Shown here: positions 33,725-46,043 of the stretch, in pieces
Position numbering within the stretch: position 1 is the stretch's first letter
Layout: each line of letters opens with the position of its first letter
Assembly: GCA_030844895.1 (NCBI GenBank)
Contig: CM061226.1
Coordinates: 41,610,238 to 41,674,237 of the forward strand
DNA length: 64,000 nucleotides
Reading direction: 5' to 3'
Source: Ambrosia x helenae
Lineage: Eukaryota > Streptophyta > Magnoliopsida > Asterales > Asteraceae
Notes under the pieces: model-generated
Told to the model about the DNA's origin: nothing
The model's database searches: none
The model's input: only the letters and a program-made list of their open reading frames with translations
Made by a program: the position numbers and the translations under genes

Positions 33725-34241
33725 TATCTTAAACTTTTTTTGTTTTCTATTTTTTTTTTTATGAAATGACCCCAAATTTAAAAGTACTTTACTTTGAACC
33801 TCTAAAACAGTTAAGTCAGCCTATTTGAAAATAACTTATTTCAAATATGCTCTTAATTTTGTTATATGCTAAACATGGGCGTATGCACATGACAAGGTAC
33901 GGGTTCGGCCGAACCCATATCAAAATTTGTTTTAGTGGCCTATATATATATATATATGTATGTATTTCGGCATCGCACCTGTATAAATTTTGACATCAAA
34001 CCTGTATAAATCTTTACACTTTTTTTGTTTTCCATTTTTTTATGAAATGACCCCAAATTTAAAAGTACTTTACTTTGAACCTCTAAAACAGTTAAGTCAG
34101 CCTATTTGAAAATAACTGATTTCAAATATGCTCTTAATTTTGATATATGCTAAACATGGGCGTATGCACATGACAAGGTACGGGTTCGGCCGAACCCATA
34201 TCAAAATTTGTTTTAGTGTCATATATATATATATATATATA
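33725..34241 (+). repeat. Tandem duplication of a repeat, period about 290 bp
   Basis: Two near-identical units share ATGAAATGACCCCAAATTTA, TTTCAAATATGCTCTTAATT, GGGCGTATGCACATGACAAG and TACGGGTTCGGCCGAACCC. The first unit runs on through (TA)n into TATTTCGGCATCGCACCTG. The second is cut in its (TA)n by the Helitron at 34242 and resumes at about 38165. A third, more diverged copy is at 39148-39320. Confidence 0.85.
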
Positions 34242-34589
34242 CTAGTAATGTGCCCGCGTGATGCGGCGGGGAAAACAAGTAGTTTTACGAGTATGCATGA
34301 TTCGGTTCAATTCATTTGACTCAACCAAAACCAATTATAAGTCAACGGTTAAATAATCTTATTAACTGGTCGGTTTATTTGATTAGATTGTCGTTTTTCA
34401 GTCCGGTTAAGTTAATTTTGTTAATAACCAAAAATAAACTTTGGCCAAAGTATAAGTCTACTAAAGCATGTGCTTAGTGCCCCATCTTTTTGGGCCCCAT
34501 TTTATGATGTTATTTTATGTTTGTATCGAACTTGTTTGTGTGTATTGGATCGTAGCTCGTTCCAAAAAGAGGCAACACGGTTAGGTTAA

Positions 34590-35690
34590 AAATGAACACG
34601 GGAAAGTGAGGAATGGAAATCGAATCGTGTAGTAATAGTGAAAGGTCGTACACCTGAATCGTAAAATCACAATCTTCAAAGTCCAACTATCTTATGTTGC
34701 ATTCTTGCTTTGATTCTTTTTACAATTACAATTCACTATCCATTAACAATTATATATCCATTGAAGTCTATAGCTTCTTTTAGCATCATTGTGCTAACCT
34801 AAGCACCAGGTACGTCAAAATGGCCTATTGAGAAAATAATGAAATCAATGAACGTGTAAGCCGATTGGGTAAAGCTTCTTGTAAGTTATTGATTTATTAT
34901 TCTCGCACTAACAAAGATGATTGTAGAAACCATAGTCTAACCTCCTAGTAGGGATGTTATACAATTGATCCACATGGTTGATCCTTCACCGATGAAGCTA
35001 GGGCTGATATAAACCTGAAAGATAAGGTCTAGGGTAGGGAGTGTGCTACAATCGTAGATTTTTATAACAAAAATGAGTGATGTTGTATACTACAGTTGTA
35101 GATTCTCGTGTTAGCAAAAGTGTCATCCATAAGGTGATCAAGATCCCCTTATATAGGAGTGACATATGCTAACATCACCAAACCCTAATCTGGTGGGTCG
35201 AGATTCGATTAGGTTCTTCCTAACCTAATTCAAGTTAGTAATCATAATTAGGAAAACAAATACTTAAATATGGAAATGGAATCAATACCGCCTTAATTGC
35301 CGAATGTATACCTGGAAGGGACACGTGTCGTCTGTTGATCGGTCATGTGTCCTAAGCTTATGTCTAATCATGTGGAAAGGTAGTTGGTGGAGATATCTAA
35401 TGACGTGAAATGTAATCTATCATTTGTGAATATGTACAGGCGTCCCTGTTGCACGTGTGACTTTCTGGCTCCGCGCGTATGATAAACTACGCGCCCTGCC
35501 ATTAGGTTGTAGAGGCACAAGGCATGTGTTACGTTTTCGGATATCTGCGCCCAGGGCTTCCTAGCGCGGGACATCCATAGAAACGTGTGATTATGCTCTC
35601 TCAAGTGGTCACTTTTGGGACTCGCGTTGTACGGGTTGGGCCAATCCATGTAAGGATTTGGTACTCAATCCCTTCAATAATGTTATGATT
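34590..35690 (-). other. LTR-like segment inside the Helitron, class uncertain
   Basis: The minus strand has CTATATAAGGGG near 35150, a TATA-like box, in a GC-richer stretch that includes 35320-35650 with ACGTG words. No boundaries were found. The minus-strand frame at 35368-35649 matches nothing known to me. Confidence 0.3.
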
Positions 35691-36024
35691 TTTTATTGTG
35701 GTCTCTGTTATGCTAAAAGGGCCTCAAATTTAAAATTCGTATTAAGCCCCTAAAATGGTCGAGTCGGCCCTGGTAAATTACATAATACATCAACTTATTA
35801 AAAAAAATATATTAGCATTACTATATTCAAATTAAAGAGAGTAAAATTCTCGTTTTTATGATGATTTTTTTAAAAAGAAAATAACGTATGAAAAAATTAT
35901 GGTCGTTTAAAAATCGTTGGGGTAGTTTCCTTAAAACAAGGGGAAAACATGTAACTATTATTTTTCGTCTACTTCAGTTTGTTACAATTCCAGTTATTAT
36001 TTAAACCTATCATATCTTTTTTAT

Positions 36025-37405
36025 AGGTAGAGGATCCGGTAGGAAAATTGTTTTGTGTAGGAAGTGTAGGAAAGAGTTATGACCATTGGATCAAATTTTG
36101 AGATGAATGGCAGTTTAGACTTTTTTACCATTTTTTAATTCTTTCAAACCCACTAATTTAGCAATATTATTTGGTTAGTTATTAAGATCATCATCCTAAA
36201 ATAAGTGAATACTCCTTCCTTTTCATATGATTCATACCATCTTCATATCAATTCATTCGATTCATAAGATTATCCAAAATAACTAAAGATCATTATCCCA
36301 AAAAAAAAATCGGTTCTTCAAGCATATCAATTCATTCATACATCTCGATCACATTAGAAACACCAATTGTTTATTGTTATGGTAGAAGTTATACAAGAAG
36401 ATTCGATTGGTAGGTTTTTTTTTTTTTTTTTGGTTTTCATTCATTTTTCTTCGATTTAATTGTTTGTAAATTGTTTCAGGTTTCAAAATTGATAAGTGTG
36501 AATTTATTGTTTATATTTTTGGTGTTTGAAAACTGAAAAGTATGAATCAGTAGTGTTTTATACGAATAAGTAGTAGGCATCTTATCAGGTGTGTTTTATG
36601 ACATCAACAGTGTTTTTCAATATCAAGAGTGTTATATAACAGGCTAGTATTGATTAACATGTGACCTATAATATCATATTGTTTGGGTTTTATAACGACT
36701 ATTTAAGTAAAATGTGCTTAGAGGAGGGGGTTAAACAAATGTGAATTCGAATGGTTTTTTAACATATATTAATCAGTAGTGTTTTATACGAATTAGTAGT
36801 GTTTTTAACATGTTATGAGTCAGTAGTGTCATATAGAATCCTTTTTTTACCTTTATGGTTGATATAAAAACAAGATTTAGACATGATACAATAGCCGTGC
36901 GTAAAATCTTACCAAAATATTACCAAAACAAGATTTATGGGCTGTTATATGACATCAACAATGTTTTTCAACATCAAGAGTGTTATAAAACATGAGCATT
37001 ACGATTGGTGTGTAGATGATTATAGAAGATGAAGAATCTCCTGCGCAAAGAAGGTTTTGGTGTTCTGTGTGTTTTTTTTTCTTTATGGAAGATGAAACAA
37101 CCTTAAATGTATGAGAGAGATTATAAACTATAATTAATATGAAGATTAAGATGAGAGAGAGGCCCATGAATTAAGGGAGAGAATCAAATAGTTTCTATAT
37201 CAAATACAAGAAAATGACATTACCACCCTCATTTAAAACACTTATTGGACCATCCTACCCTTAATTATTAATATATAATTAATAGAATCTTAACAAACCT
37301 AACCTTTTAATCTCAACCATCCATTTCTAGATCAAATGGTTGAAATCACTTCTTACACTTCCTACACAAACCAATTTTCTTACAGGAACCTTACCCCTTT
37401 TTTAT
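36025..37405. mobile_element. MULE D, Mutator-like element
   Basis: Left end GGTAGAGGATCCGGTAGGAA, then TTTGTGTAGGAAGTGTAGG; right end CACTTCCTACACAAACC, then TTACAGGAACCTTACCCC as the inverted match. AT-rich target. The interior repeats AGTGTTTTATACGAAT and GACATCAACA(G/A)TGTTTTTCA words. No ORF of note. Confidence 0.62.
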
Positions 37406-38143
37406 ATATAAAAAAAAAAACTACACCAATACTATACTCAAATTAAAGAGAATAAAATGTTCATTTATATGATGTAATAATATTAAGAAAATATTAACTC
37501 ATGAAAAAGTTATGAACGTTTAAAAATCATGGGGGTAGTTGGTTAAATTAAGGTGCAAAAGCGTAATTACTATTTAAATAAACAAAAGTTGAGTAAAGAT
37601 GAAATGACACATGTGTAAGTATTTTTTAAAAGACATGTTTGCCCTTAATTAATATCTGCATTGTGTTTTGTACTCTAAGAAATATACCTGTAAAATTGAA
37701 TTTTAAAAGATCGTTGAGAAATGTATTATAATAAAGTTTAGATGATTTAGTTTATTTTGTTTTTTTCCCTCTATTTTCGTTTCGGTTATTGCTTAACTCT
37801 AACATATAAATTTTTAAAAATTAAAAAACTATAGGAATATTATACTCAAATTAAAGAGAATAAAATGCTTTTTATACGGTGTGATAATATTAAAAAAATA
37901 TTATCGTCTGAAAAAATTATGAACGTTTAAAAATCGTGAGGGTAGTTGGTTAAAATAAAGGTGCCAAAGTGTAATTACTATTTAAATAAACAGAAGTTGA
38001 GGGGTAAAATATGTAAGTATTGTATAAAAGACTCATTTGCCTTCAAAAAGTAGTTAACATGTGCATTATGTGTTGTACTCTAAGCAATTATACTTGTAAA
38101 ACTTAAATTTTAAGAGGTCCTTCTGAAATGTATTATAATATAG

Positions 38144-38149
<6 letters not shown>

Positions 38150-38182
<33 letters not shown>

Positions 38183-39000
38183 ATTTCGGCATCGCACTGT
38201 ATAAATTTTGACATCAAACCTGTAAAAATCTTTACACCGAACATTTAGAAACTGTCACCGAACCCATGGAAAACTTGACACCAAATCTTAGAAAAAGCTA
38301 ACAACGAACATTAACCCACATTTCAATTAAAATAGAATAGCTTGTTAAGCCTACATTCTATTAAGAAAATAACCCATTAACTCATTTAGTCCACATTCAA
38401 TTAAAAAAAATAACTTATTCAGGCTTAAGACCATCACGTAAACCCATAAACCATTTACATCCAATTAAAAAAATATTATACACCTTTAATATCATTTGAC
38501 TTATTTATTATTATTTATTTGCATTTTAATTTATCTTTGTTATTTTTATTATGTGACCCGATTCAAATCGTTTAACCGGATCGACAAAAAAGCAGAAATT
38601 TACTGATAGACAATAATTCGTCCGTCCCTAAAAAAAATTTCGAACCTGCAGGACAAAAATCCTGGTTAGGCCCCTAGCGCAAAATTTGATATAATATATA
38701 AGATGATTCATGGTAAAATTTATAAATACAAAAAATACATGATAACTCTCTGTGTGAACCTGATCTTTTGTGGTTATTGAAAGTGTATAGAGCTGCACAA
38801 ATAAAATCATTACTACAATATAAATCAAGTACTTGTATATTACTCTTGCTTTAGGTCTTTTACTTTTGGAAAATGGGACAACATTTGAGCAATTAAGCAT
38901 ACCACAAGCTGAAATTGGCAAGATTTGCATCATGCTACATAGTGGCCAACATTTATGCACAATTTTATACAAGAGTATAGAGGCTGTGGAACAGAATAAC
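38150..39000. other. Resumed repeat and AT-rich DNA
   Basis: 38165-38260 continues the repeat cut by the Helitron (TATTTCGGCATCGCACTG). The remainder is AT-rich with no supported gene. Confidence 0.5.
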
Positions 39001-39004
39001 TACT

Positions 39005-39330
39005 AACCACATGCTACATGCTAAGATACACCTCACAACACATCTCATACTAGCATACACCAAATACACTTTAAGTACTATATGGTTATAATTTATGGTG
39101 TTATGTGTAACATTGATTGGTGTTTATAAATATGTTAAACTGTTTTCTTTTTCCATTTTTTATGACAATGACCCCAAATTTAAAATTACTTTTACTTTAC
39201 TTGAACCTATAAAACAGTTGAGACGGCCTATTTGAAAATAACTGATTTCAAATATGCTCTTAATTTTGATATGCGCTAAACATGGGTGTATGCACATGAC
39301 AAGGTACGGATTCGGCCGAACATCGTGAAC
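39005..39330 (+). repeat. Third copy of the repeat found at 32510-34240, without the Harbinger
   Basis: GCTAAGATACACCTCACAAC, CATCTCATACTAGCA and TATGGTTATAATTTATGG are followed by the ACCCCAAATTTAAAATTA block. It lacks the Harbinger insertion present at 32589 and so shows the pre-insertion state. Confidence 0.7.
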
Positions 39331-39855
39331 ATCGTGATAGTTAATAGGTGGGGATGGAGGTTCATTTTTATGGATGCGTGGAACTTGAACTTTGACTTGT
39401 CAGTAATTGTTATGCTGGAAGATGGTTGAGGTGTGTTTACATGAGTTGAAGACGTATGGCTATGACAATGACTTTTTCATTGAAATTTGTGGCTCTATTT
39501 TTGGAATGTGTAACACTTGACCCTCCATGAAAACAGTGTTTGTAAAACGTTCATCTTTCTTGATAACGGCCTAACGGGTAAAACTTGTGGCTCTCTTTTT
39601 GGAATGTGTAACGGTTGATCCCCACAAGGATCAATGTTTAAAAAATGTTCCTCTTTCTTAAAAATGAGGGAAAGTTGTTGCTCTTTTTAACACTGTTTCG
39701 GGTGTGAAACTTGATGTTTTTCTTTTAGAGTCGGTAACACCCGAGTTTGATTTTTCAGGAACTTATGCCGCTCAACAAAATGGTGGTGTAAACCAAGTGG
39801 TTGATGACACGTAGTTGTAAGCTTTGAAGGACCAATTGGCAGATATTGTTGTGAA

Positions 39856-39860
<5 letters not shown>
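39331..39860. other. No gene recognised
   Basis: Contains repeated CTTGTGGCTCT(C/A)TTTTTGGAATG blocks (about 39487 and 39588), a local duplication. No splice-supported ORF. Confidence 0.4.
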
Positions 39861-39895
<35 letters not shown>

Positions 39896-39896
<1 letters not shown>

Positions 39897-40543
39897 CGGA
39901 TAGTTCAAATGAGAAGAAAATATCTTGTAAGAAGAAAAAGAACAAATTTAAACCAATATAAAATTTTCATTTACTAGTTAAGTAAATGATACTCATAATT
40001 AATTTTAAAATATATTTTTTCAAAGAAAACATAATTTATAGTGAAGGATAATTTTGATATGTGTATGATATAAGTAGGATGAATTTTCATGTGTGTATAA
40101 GAAACGTATCATAATCTCGATATGTGTAGGATATTTTTTCCGTTTTTCTTTTTATTGTCTGGATATTCAGGAGCTAAGACCATTCCAATGCTCCCATTCG
40201 CCATGCATAAACTAAACCAACAATTAAGATAAGGACAAAAATTAAAGCTTCTACAAATACAGATACACCTAATACATCGAAACTCATTGCCCATGGATAA
40301 AGAAAAAGCGTTTCCACATCAAAAACAACAAAAACTAGAGCAACATATGATAATTCAATATATGCAAGATGAATTTTGATATGTATAAGAAAAATTTTGA
40401 TAATATGTAGAATAAAGTGTTAATGACTAATTAATTAGAGAGCTAATAATTAATGTAATAAGATTTAAAGTATTTAATATTTTACCATTATGTCTTTCTT
40501 CTTTCTGTTCTCACATTAAGTTTCTTCTTATTTGATCCTCCCG
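39896..40543. mobile_element. MULE E1 holding plastid DNA
   Basis: Left end GCGGATAGTTCAAATGAGAA with GTAAGAAGAAAAAGAAC; right end TTAAGTTTCTTCTTATTTG, then ATCCTCCC, an imperfect inverted match. The left side is (TA)n. The repeated phrase ATAT(G)TGTAGGAT fills the arms. A plastid ndhC/ndhK piece lies inside. Boundaries are approximate. Confidence 0.55.
40129..40352 (-). pseudogene. ndhC/ndhK: Nuclear plastid DNA fragment: 3' end of ndhC and 5' end of ndhK
   Basis: The minus strand reads ALVFVVFDVETLFLYPWAMS, FDVLGVSVFVEALIFVLIL and VYAWRMGALEWS followed by TAG, the C-terminal half of plastid NDH subunit 3. The overlapping next frame starts MVLAPEYPDNKKKNGKN, the N-terminus of ndhK, the same gene overlap as in plastid genomes. 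The frames are intact within the piece, but a 1-bp deletion occurs near 40348 and both genes are truncated. It is a non-functional NUPT inside a Mutator-like element. Confidence 0.88.
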
Positions 40544-41252
40544 GTGGAGAGTTCAAATAAGAAGAAATTGTCGTGTAAGAAGAAAAAAAACAAATTTAAA
40601 CCAATTGAACTCTTCTATTAAATAGTTGTATTTAATGTTAAATTATTAATTTTTTGTAACTCTCATAAACTAGTTAAATAAATGAAATTCATAATTCATT
40701 TTTAAAATGTATTATTTCAAAGCAAGTATAATTTAGAGTTAAAGATAATTTCTATGTGTGTAGAATATACGTAGGATGAGTTTTTAGATGTGTAGGATAA
40801 ACATATGATAACCCCAATACGTGTAGGATAAACATATGATAATTTCAATACGTGTATGATAAACATATGATATATAAATTTAAGTTCATGTACCATATTT
40901 CAAGGGAAGTGTGAGAAAGATTAAGAATTGACATATAAGCATTATGTTTTGAATTTAGACACGATGTATTGGGGTGTTTTTGCTAGGAAAACACCAAACA
41001 AAACAACTTAAAACATAATGCAATATATTATAGCCATGAAATTTAAAACACACTACATAACTTTCTTGGCATGGTGTTTTAAGTTTTAAGCCTAAAATAC
41101 ATTGCTTCGTGTTTTTAATTGTTACTGTTGGTGTTGTCTAGCCAAAACAATCCAAAAAATCATAAATAGGTCTAGAAAATGATGCCAACATATCAATTAT
41201 TAATTCTTCTCACACTTCTCACAAATATGACATTTGTACACTAACTGCACCC
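40544..41252. mobile_element. Composite MULE segment
   Basis: The left end (GGTGGAGAGTTCAAATAAGA) is a second copy of the E1 end. The right end (CTTCTCACACTTCTCACAAA, then GTACACTAACTGCACCC) is of the MULE A type and abuts (TA)n at 41253. The two ends do not pair, so this is a mosaic or has lost an end. The interior has CGTGTAGGATAAACATATGA repeats. Confidence 0.5.
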
Positions 41253-41257
41253 TATAT

Positions 41258-41837
41258 ATATATATATATATGTATGTATATATGTATATTAGAATGTTAT
41301 TTATAAAGTTTAGAGCAAAAGGGTGAATGCAAAAGGTTGAGATCGATTTGTATTTATAGATAAAGCAAGAAAAAAAACAAGGAAACTAATTAGACAACAC
41401 ATGTCGATCCCAAGTCAATATCATCTACTGTGAATCATCAAGTTTAGCCTTTAACTGGTTTCAACTCTTGGAAGTTATGTAACAACTATAAAGTATAAAC
41501 GGATACAAACACCTTTTTCACACCTATACCTCAGGTTTTTGACTTTTCATGCCATCCATACCCACCCCATCAATCTCAGTTATTTACTTGTCAAGCATGG
41601 GTTGAGATTTGGTAAAACATGGTGTTTTCTTGCTATTTTGGTTAATACATTGTGTCCCACTATGATTGCACACCTTAAATGGAAAGAATAAGCTAGCTTC
41701 TTGCATTTTCAAAATTCAAAGTCCCTTCAATTGATATTAAACTTGTTTAATTCCATTGAAACTTTCCAATATAGTTTTTTTATTAAGAAAATTAATTTGG
41801 TATACTTCACCTTTTGTTACATTAATTTTCTCTTCAA
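41258..41837. other. No gene recognised
   Basis: AT-rich DNA between the MULE and the LINE. The open frame that starts in it only becomes meaningful where the LINE begins. Confidence 0.4.
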
Positions 41838-44067
41838 GGTGTTGTCGAAGGTATTATTTCTCCGGTTGAAATCTTGTATGCCTTGTCTTGTGTCCGAAGA
41901 ACAAAGTGCTTTCTTGAGTGAGCGAAATATACTTGATGGTCCGTTAATCTTGAATGAAACTATTGCTTGGTTACGGAAGTCAAATTTGAGTGGTTTTTTG
42001 CTCAAAGTGGATATTGAAAAATCTTATGATACGTTGCGTTGGGACTACTTGGATGATATTTTAGCGCAAATGAATTTTTTGCTCAAGTGGAGGGGATGGG
42101 TTATGTCTATTGTCCGGTGTTCTCGTGCTTCGGTCTTGGTTAATGGATCACCTACATGTGAGTTTGTTTGTGAGCGAGGATTACGACAAGGGGATCCACT
42201 TTCCCCTTTTTCTTTTTATTCTTGCTATGGAAGGTTTAACTCGGATTATGAGACGAGCATGTGAGTTGGGGGTTTTCCATGGTATTCGTGGGGGTGGTAC
42301 GGGGCCGCTTTTATCTCATTTCATGTACGCCGATGATGTGGTTTTTTGTGGGAATGGTCGTCTATTAACGCAATGAATCTTAGGCGATTGTTAAGGGGAT
42401 TTTATTTGGTTTCCGGGTTAAAAATCAATTTCAAAAAAAGTAGTGTTTTTGGCATTGGAGTGAGTGATTTGGAGATGAAAGAAATGACAGCGGCTATTAA
42501 TTGTTCAAGAGGCGTCTTTCCGTTTAATCATTTAGGGGTGCCAATTGGGTTAAATATGAACTTAGTTCAAAGTTGGGAGCCAGTGATCGAGAAGTTCCAA
42601 AAGAGGTTGTCAGTTTGGAAATCAAAGTGTCTATCGTACTGTAGCCAAATTACGCTACTTAAGTCTGTTTTAAGCTCTCTCCGCTGTATTTTTTTTCTTT
42701 GCTTCGAGAACCTATGCAAGTTATAAATACATTAGAGAAGCTTCGCAGGAAATTTTTTTGGGGAGGGGTGGATGCGGGAGACAAAATGAGTTGGTTAGCT
42801 TGGGAGAGGGTCGTTGCTTCTACAAAATATGGGGTATTGGTTTGGGTTCTTTAAGGGAAGCAAATCTTGGATTATTGGCTAAGTGGTGGTGGTGCTTTAA
42901 AACAACTCAAGACGCCTTTGTGGCGTAAGGTGATTTGGTCCATTCATGGAAGTGGATGGGGTTGGACTTACATTCCGGTAAAGTTAACTCTAGGGGGAAC
43001 TTGGAAACAAATTGCGAGTGTCCTTCTTATTTTGGAAAATTTATCTTTGGCCCCTAATCTTTTCATTAAAGGAAATGTTAAGAACGGCTTCAGCTTTTTC
43101 TTCTAGACTGATTGGTGGATTTTGGATGGCCCTCTATATACGAAATTTCCATTATTATTCACCTTGGAGAAGAAAAGAAGTTGTTTGGTCGCTGACCGGT
43201 TGGTTCAAGGTGAACTGCAGCTACAGTTTCTTTGGGAGTGGAAGCGACTAACTCTCTCAGATAATGAGCAGGTACAAATTACTGATTTTGAGTCTCTACT
43301 GTCTTCGGTCTCTTTATCTGTAGGCCCTGATTCTTGGACTTGGTCATCAGGTGGTGTTGATGGCTTTTCGGTGGCAAGTGTTAAGAATTGGATTGTTGAT
43401 GCAACAAATGTTCTTTCGGTGGCTAATTTTGAGTGGTGTAATTGGGTTCCCAAGAAGGTCGGGATGGTTGCTTGGCGTGTTTACCATGACCGGCTGCCAA
43501 CGGCCGAAGCGCTCGCCCGAAGAGGTATTCCGATCTCCTCTCAGATGTGTAGTATTTGTAATGTAAACATCAAAACTGTTGATCATTTATTTACGGGTTG
43601 TTCAATGCTTGTGGAGGTGTGGCCATTGGTTTTTGCGTGGTGCAAAGTGCCGAGTTTTGTTGCTTTTCATGCTCGCGACTTATTATACTATCACTTGACA
43701 ACAAAGAGTGGGGTTAGGGTGAAAAAAGCGTTTTATGCAGTGATTTTGACAACTTTTTGGAATATTTGGCGAGCAGGAAATGATTATGTGTTTAATCAAA
43801 AAGAAGTGTCGGTTCAGAAAATCATGGAGGAGATCAAGATTATGAGTTTTTTGTGGGTTACAAACCGAGCTAGGATGTTGAATATGTCGTGGGATTCATG
43901 GGGTAGTTTTGATGCTATGAAAATGGCATAGTTTTGGTTTGGTAGTTTCGGTTTGTGTGGGTTGTTTCCCCATTTTTTGTTGTTTTTCGGATATTGTACC
44001 ACGGTTTTGATCGCTAGTGTCTTGCTAGCCTTGGAATAAAGTTTTGTTGGCCGTTCAAAAAAAAATT
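41838..44067 (+). pseudogene. LINE (L1-type) retrotransposon, 5'-truncated, several frameshifts
   Basis: In order: reverse transcriptase start (SKVLFLRLKSCMPCLVSEEQ, SAFLSERNILDGPLILNE), RQGDPLSPF, a shift, MYADDVVF (catalytic YADD), a shift, SGLKINFKKSSVFGIGVSD and LGVPIGLNMN, then further shifts. From 43122 an open zf-RVT/C-terminal region follows (WVPKKVGMVAWRVYHDRLPT, CSICNVNIKTVDHLFTGC) and ends at TAG 43929. A 3' UTR leads to an A run at about 44059-44067. LINE RT copies the element's own RNA at a nicked target. The N-terminal ORF1, endonuclease and early RT are missing. At least four breaks make it inactive. Confidence 0.88.
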
Positions 44068-44199
44068 TTTACCTTTGTATATGACAATATATTGCACTTT
44101 TGGTGAATGTTGCACTTAATGATTTGTTAAGCTTATTCATTCTTGCACCTTGTTGATCTTATCAATGATAATTTTGTAATTTCACACTTCATCACCATT

Positions 44200-44590
44200 C
44201 ATGAGATATATATTAAGTGTTTGGGCACATGTATGTGACATCTGTGTATTAACTAATAACAACCTAATAACAAAAGCTCTTAGTTTTAGTCATATCATAG
44301 CTACGGATCATTTATGTTTCTTGAGTGTTATCATGGCACTAAACACATTGTTTCATCAATACACACCATACAAACAATGCCCTAGGATCTTTATAGTGGG
44401 ACACAACAAACTTTAACTCGATATCATGTATCAAACAACTAGTTTCCTTGGGTTTTAAATATCGAGATGCATATGCAATCACTTTGCCCCTATACACAAG
44501 TACACACCCGAAACCTATATACGAGACATCAAATCACACCACCATATCATTTGCTCCCTTTTGACATCACCAAACCAAATCTTTAATTTA
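44200..44590 (-). pseudogene. Ty3/gypsy pol remnant (RNase H region)
   Basis: The minus strand has DVSYIGFGCVL and RGKVIAYASRYLKPKE, then LIHDIELK, matching the RNase H start of plant Ty3/gypsy polyproteins (DAS..G.G.VL, GKVIAYASR). Stops and frame changes on both sides. No LTRs nearby are assignable to it. Confidence 0.7.
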
Positions 44591-44736
44591 CCATAACCCC
44601 TAATAAGCTTCGAATCACCAATTTATGTTATGAGAAGACTAAAGTTAGCTTTCGCAAAACGCCACTCCAATGACATCACCACATCCACAATCACTATTGT
44701 TGCCACATCACCACCCATCCCGCATCATAACCCCTA

Positions 44737-45282
44737 GGGGTGTTCAAAAATATCCGAATCCGAAAATCCGATCCAAAATATCCGATATTCGAATCCGAAA
44801 CTATCTGAAAATCTAGATATCCGAAATTTCAGATATCCGAATTTTTGGATTCAGATTCGGATAGTGATTTAAAAAATTTCAGATATTTCGGATATCCGAA
44901 AATATCCGAAAATTTATAAAGTTTTTTATCAGATATCCAAAATATCCGAATATCCGAAGATATCCAAAAATATCCGAAATATATCTGAAACTATCCAAAA
45001 ATTTATATATAAAATATATAAAATAAAATATATTAGAGTAAAGTACTATTTGAGTCCCTTTGTTTTGGTGGTTTTAACTACTTGAATCTAAAACCAAAAT
45101 GTTTAACTATCTGAGCACCTGATTTTCCAGATTGTAACAATCTAAGTCTATTTAACTAACTCCATCCATCAAGTCTGTTAGTTAGAAGGGAATTTTAGTC
45201 ATTTATATCCAAAGTACAAGTTTTTAATGCATAACATACTTAAAAAATGAATTTATCATTCTATTATTATTATTATTATTAT
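44737..45282. repeat. hAT-like left end and AT-rich repeat
   Basis: TAGGGGTGTTCAAAAATATC opens a stretch of ATCCGAA/TTCGGAT iterations (to about 45000). No matching right end was found, so it is probably truncated. 45030-45230 (GAGTAAAGTACTATTTGAGT) resembles another dispersed repeat. Confidence 0.45.
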
Positions 45283-46043
45283 TAGGGCTGCAAACGAACT
45301 GAACTTTCAGCGAACAGTTCATGAAACCGTTCGGCGGGAAGTTCGTTTGTGTTCGTTCGTTTAATAAATGAACGAACACGAACAAAAATTCTGTTCGTTA
45401 AACGAACGAACATGAACAAAGCCTGCGTTCGTTCGCTTATGTTCGTGAACGTTCAGTAACGTGTTCGTTTGTGTTACATAGTTTAATGGAGTTTTTAATT
45501 TTTATAATTTTATTTTATATTCTTTAAATTTTATTATTTTACTAAAATAAATAAATTATTTATGTGAAGTAAGTATATACGACTTCAAGTTTAAATAAAT
45601 AAAGTCTTCAAGTTTAAGATGAGATCTTAGTTTTTTAATACACTACTTTACTATGTTTTACCGATATTATGTTATGTAGTAAGTATGTTTGTATAGTTAG
45701 GTCATATGTTGGGTGTCCTACTTAATTTCTTCATATATGTGAATTCGATCTTATTCGAAAATTAATATATGTCCGTTGTGTTGTTTTCGTTCATGAACAC
45801 TTCTTTGTGTTTATGAACAAGTGTTTGTGTTCATTAACATTCGTTTATGTTCGTGTGCGTTCATGAACATAATTACATAAACGAATACGAACACGCGCGC
45901 TTTCTTAACAAACGAACACGAACAAAAAATCTTGTTCAGTAAGTCCGTAAGTGTTCATGAACTGTTCGTGAACACATAAATTCCTTAGCAAACGAACACG
46001 AACAAGACCTTATTCGTTTTCATTCGGTTCATTTGCAGCCCTA
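45283..46043. mobile_element. Non-autonomous hAT element made of GAACGAACACGAAC words
   Basis: Ends TAGGGCTGCAAACGAAC and GGTTCATTTGCAGCCCTA, with the 8-bp repeat ATTATTAT on both sides (45275-45282, 46044-46051; the left copy lies in an ATT microsatellite, which weakens it). The arms are iterations of CGAACACGAACA/TGTTCGTT; the middle is AT-rich. No transposase. Confidence 0.82.

Larger units (their letters stand above)
34242..38145 (-). mobile_element. Helitron, minus strand, inserted in a (TA)n tract
   Basis: The left edge on the plus strand is A|CTAGTAATGTGCCCGCG; read on the minus strand this is hairpin CCCGCCGCATCACGCGGG, CACATTA, CTAG, then T. The 5' end is near 38145 (minus strand TATACTATATTATAATAC); the expected TC is not clear. 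Interrupts a repeat whose uninterrupted form lies next door at 33725-34020, so the insertion is well supported. A MULE (36025-37405) and LTR-like DNA lie inside. No Rep/helicase. Confidence 0.72.

Noticed and set aside
40109..40294. 61-codon frame starting MGNEFRC
   Set aside because: Its first part is the wrong frame of ndhC; only its end coincides with the true ndhK start.
41701..41837. N-terminal part of the LINE ORF
   Set aside because: The frame is open but has no LINE similarity before about 41838; it begins at a non-ATG codon in AT-rich flank.
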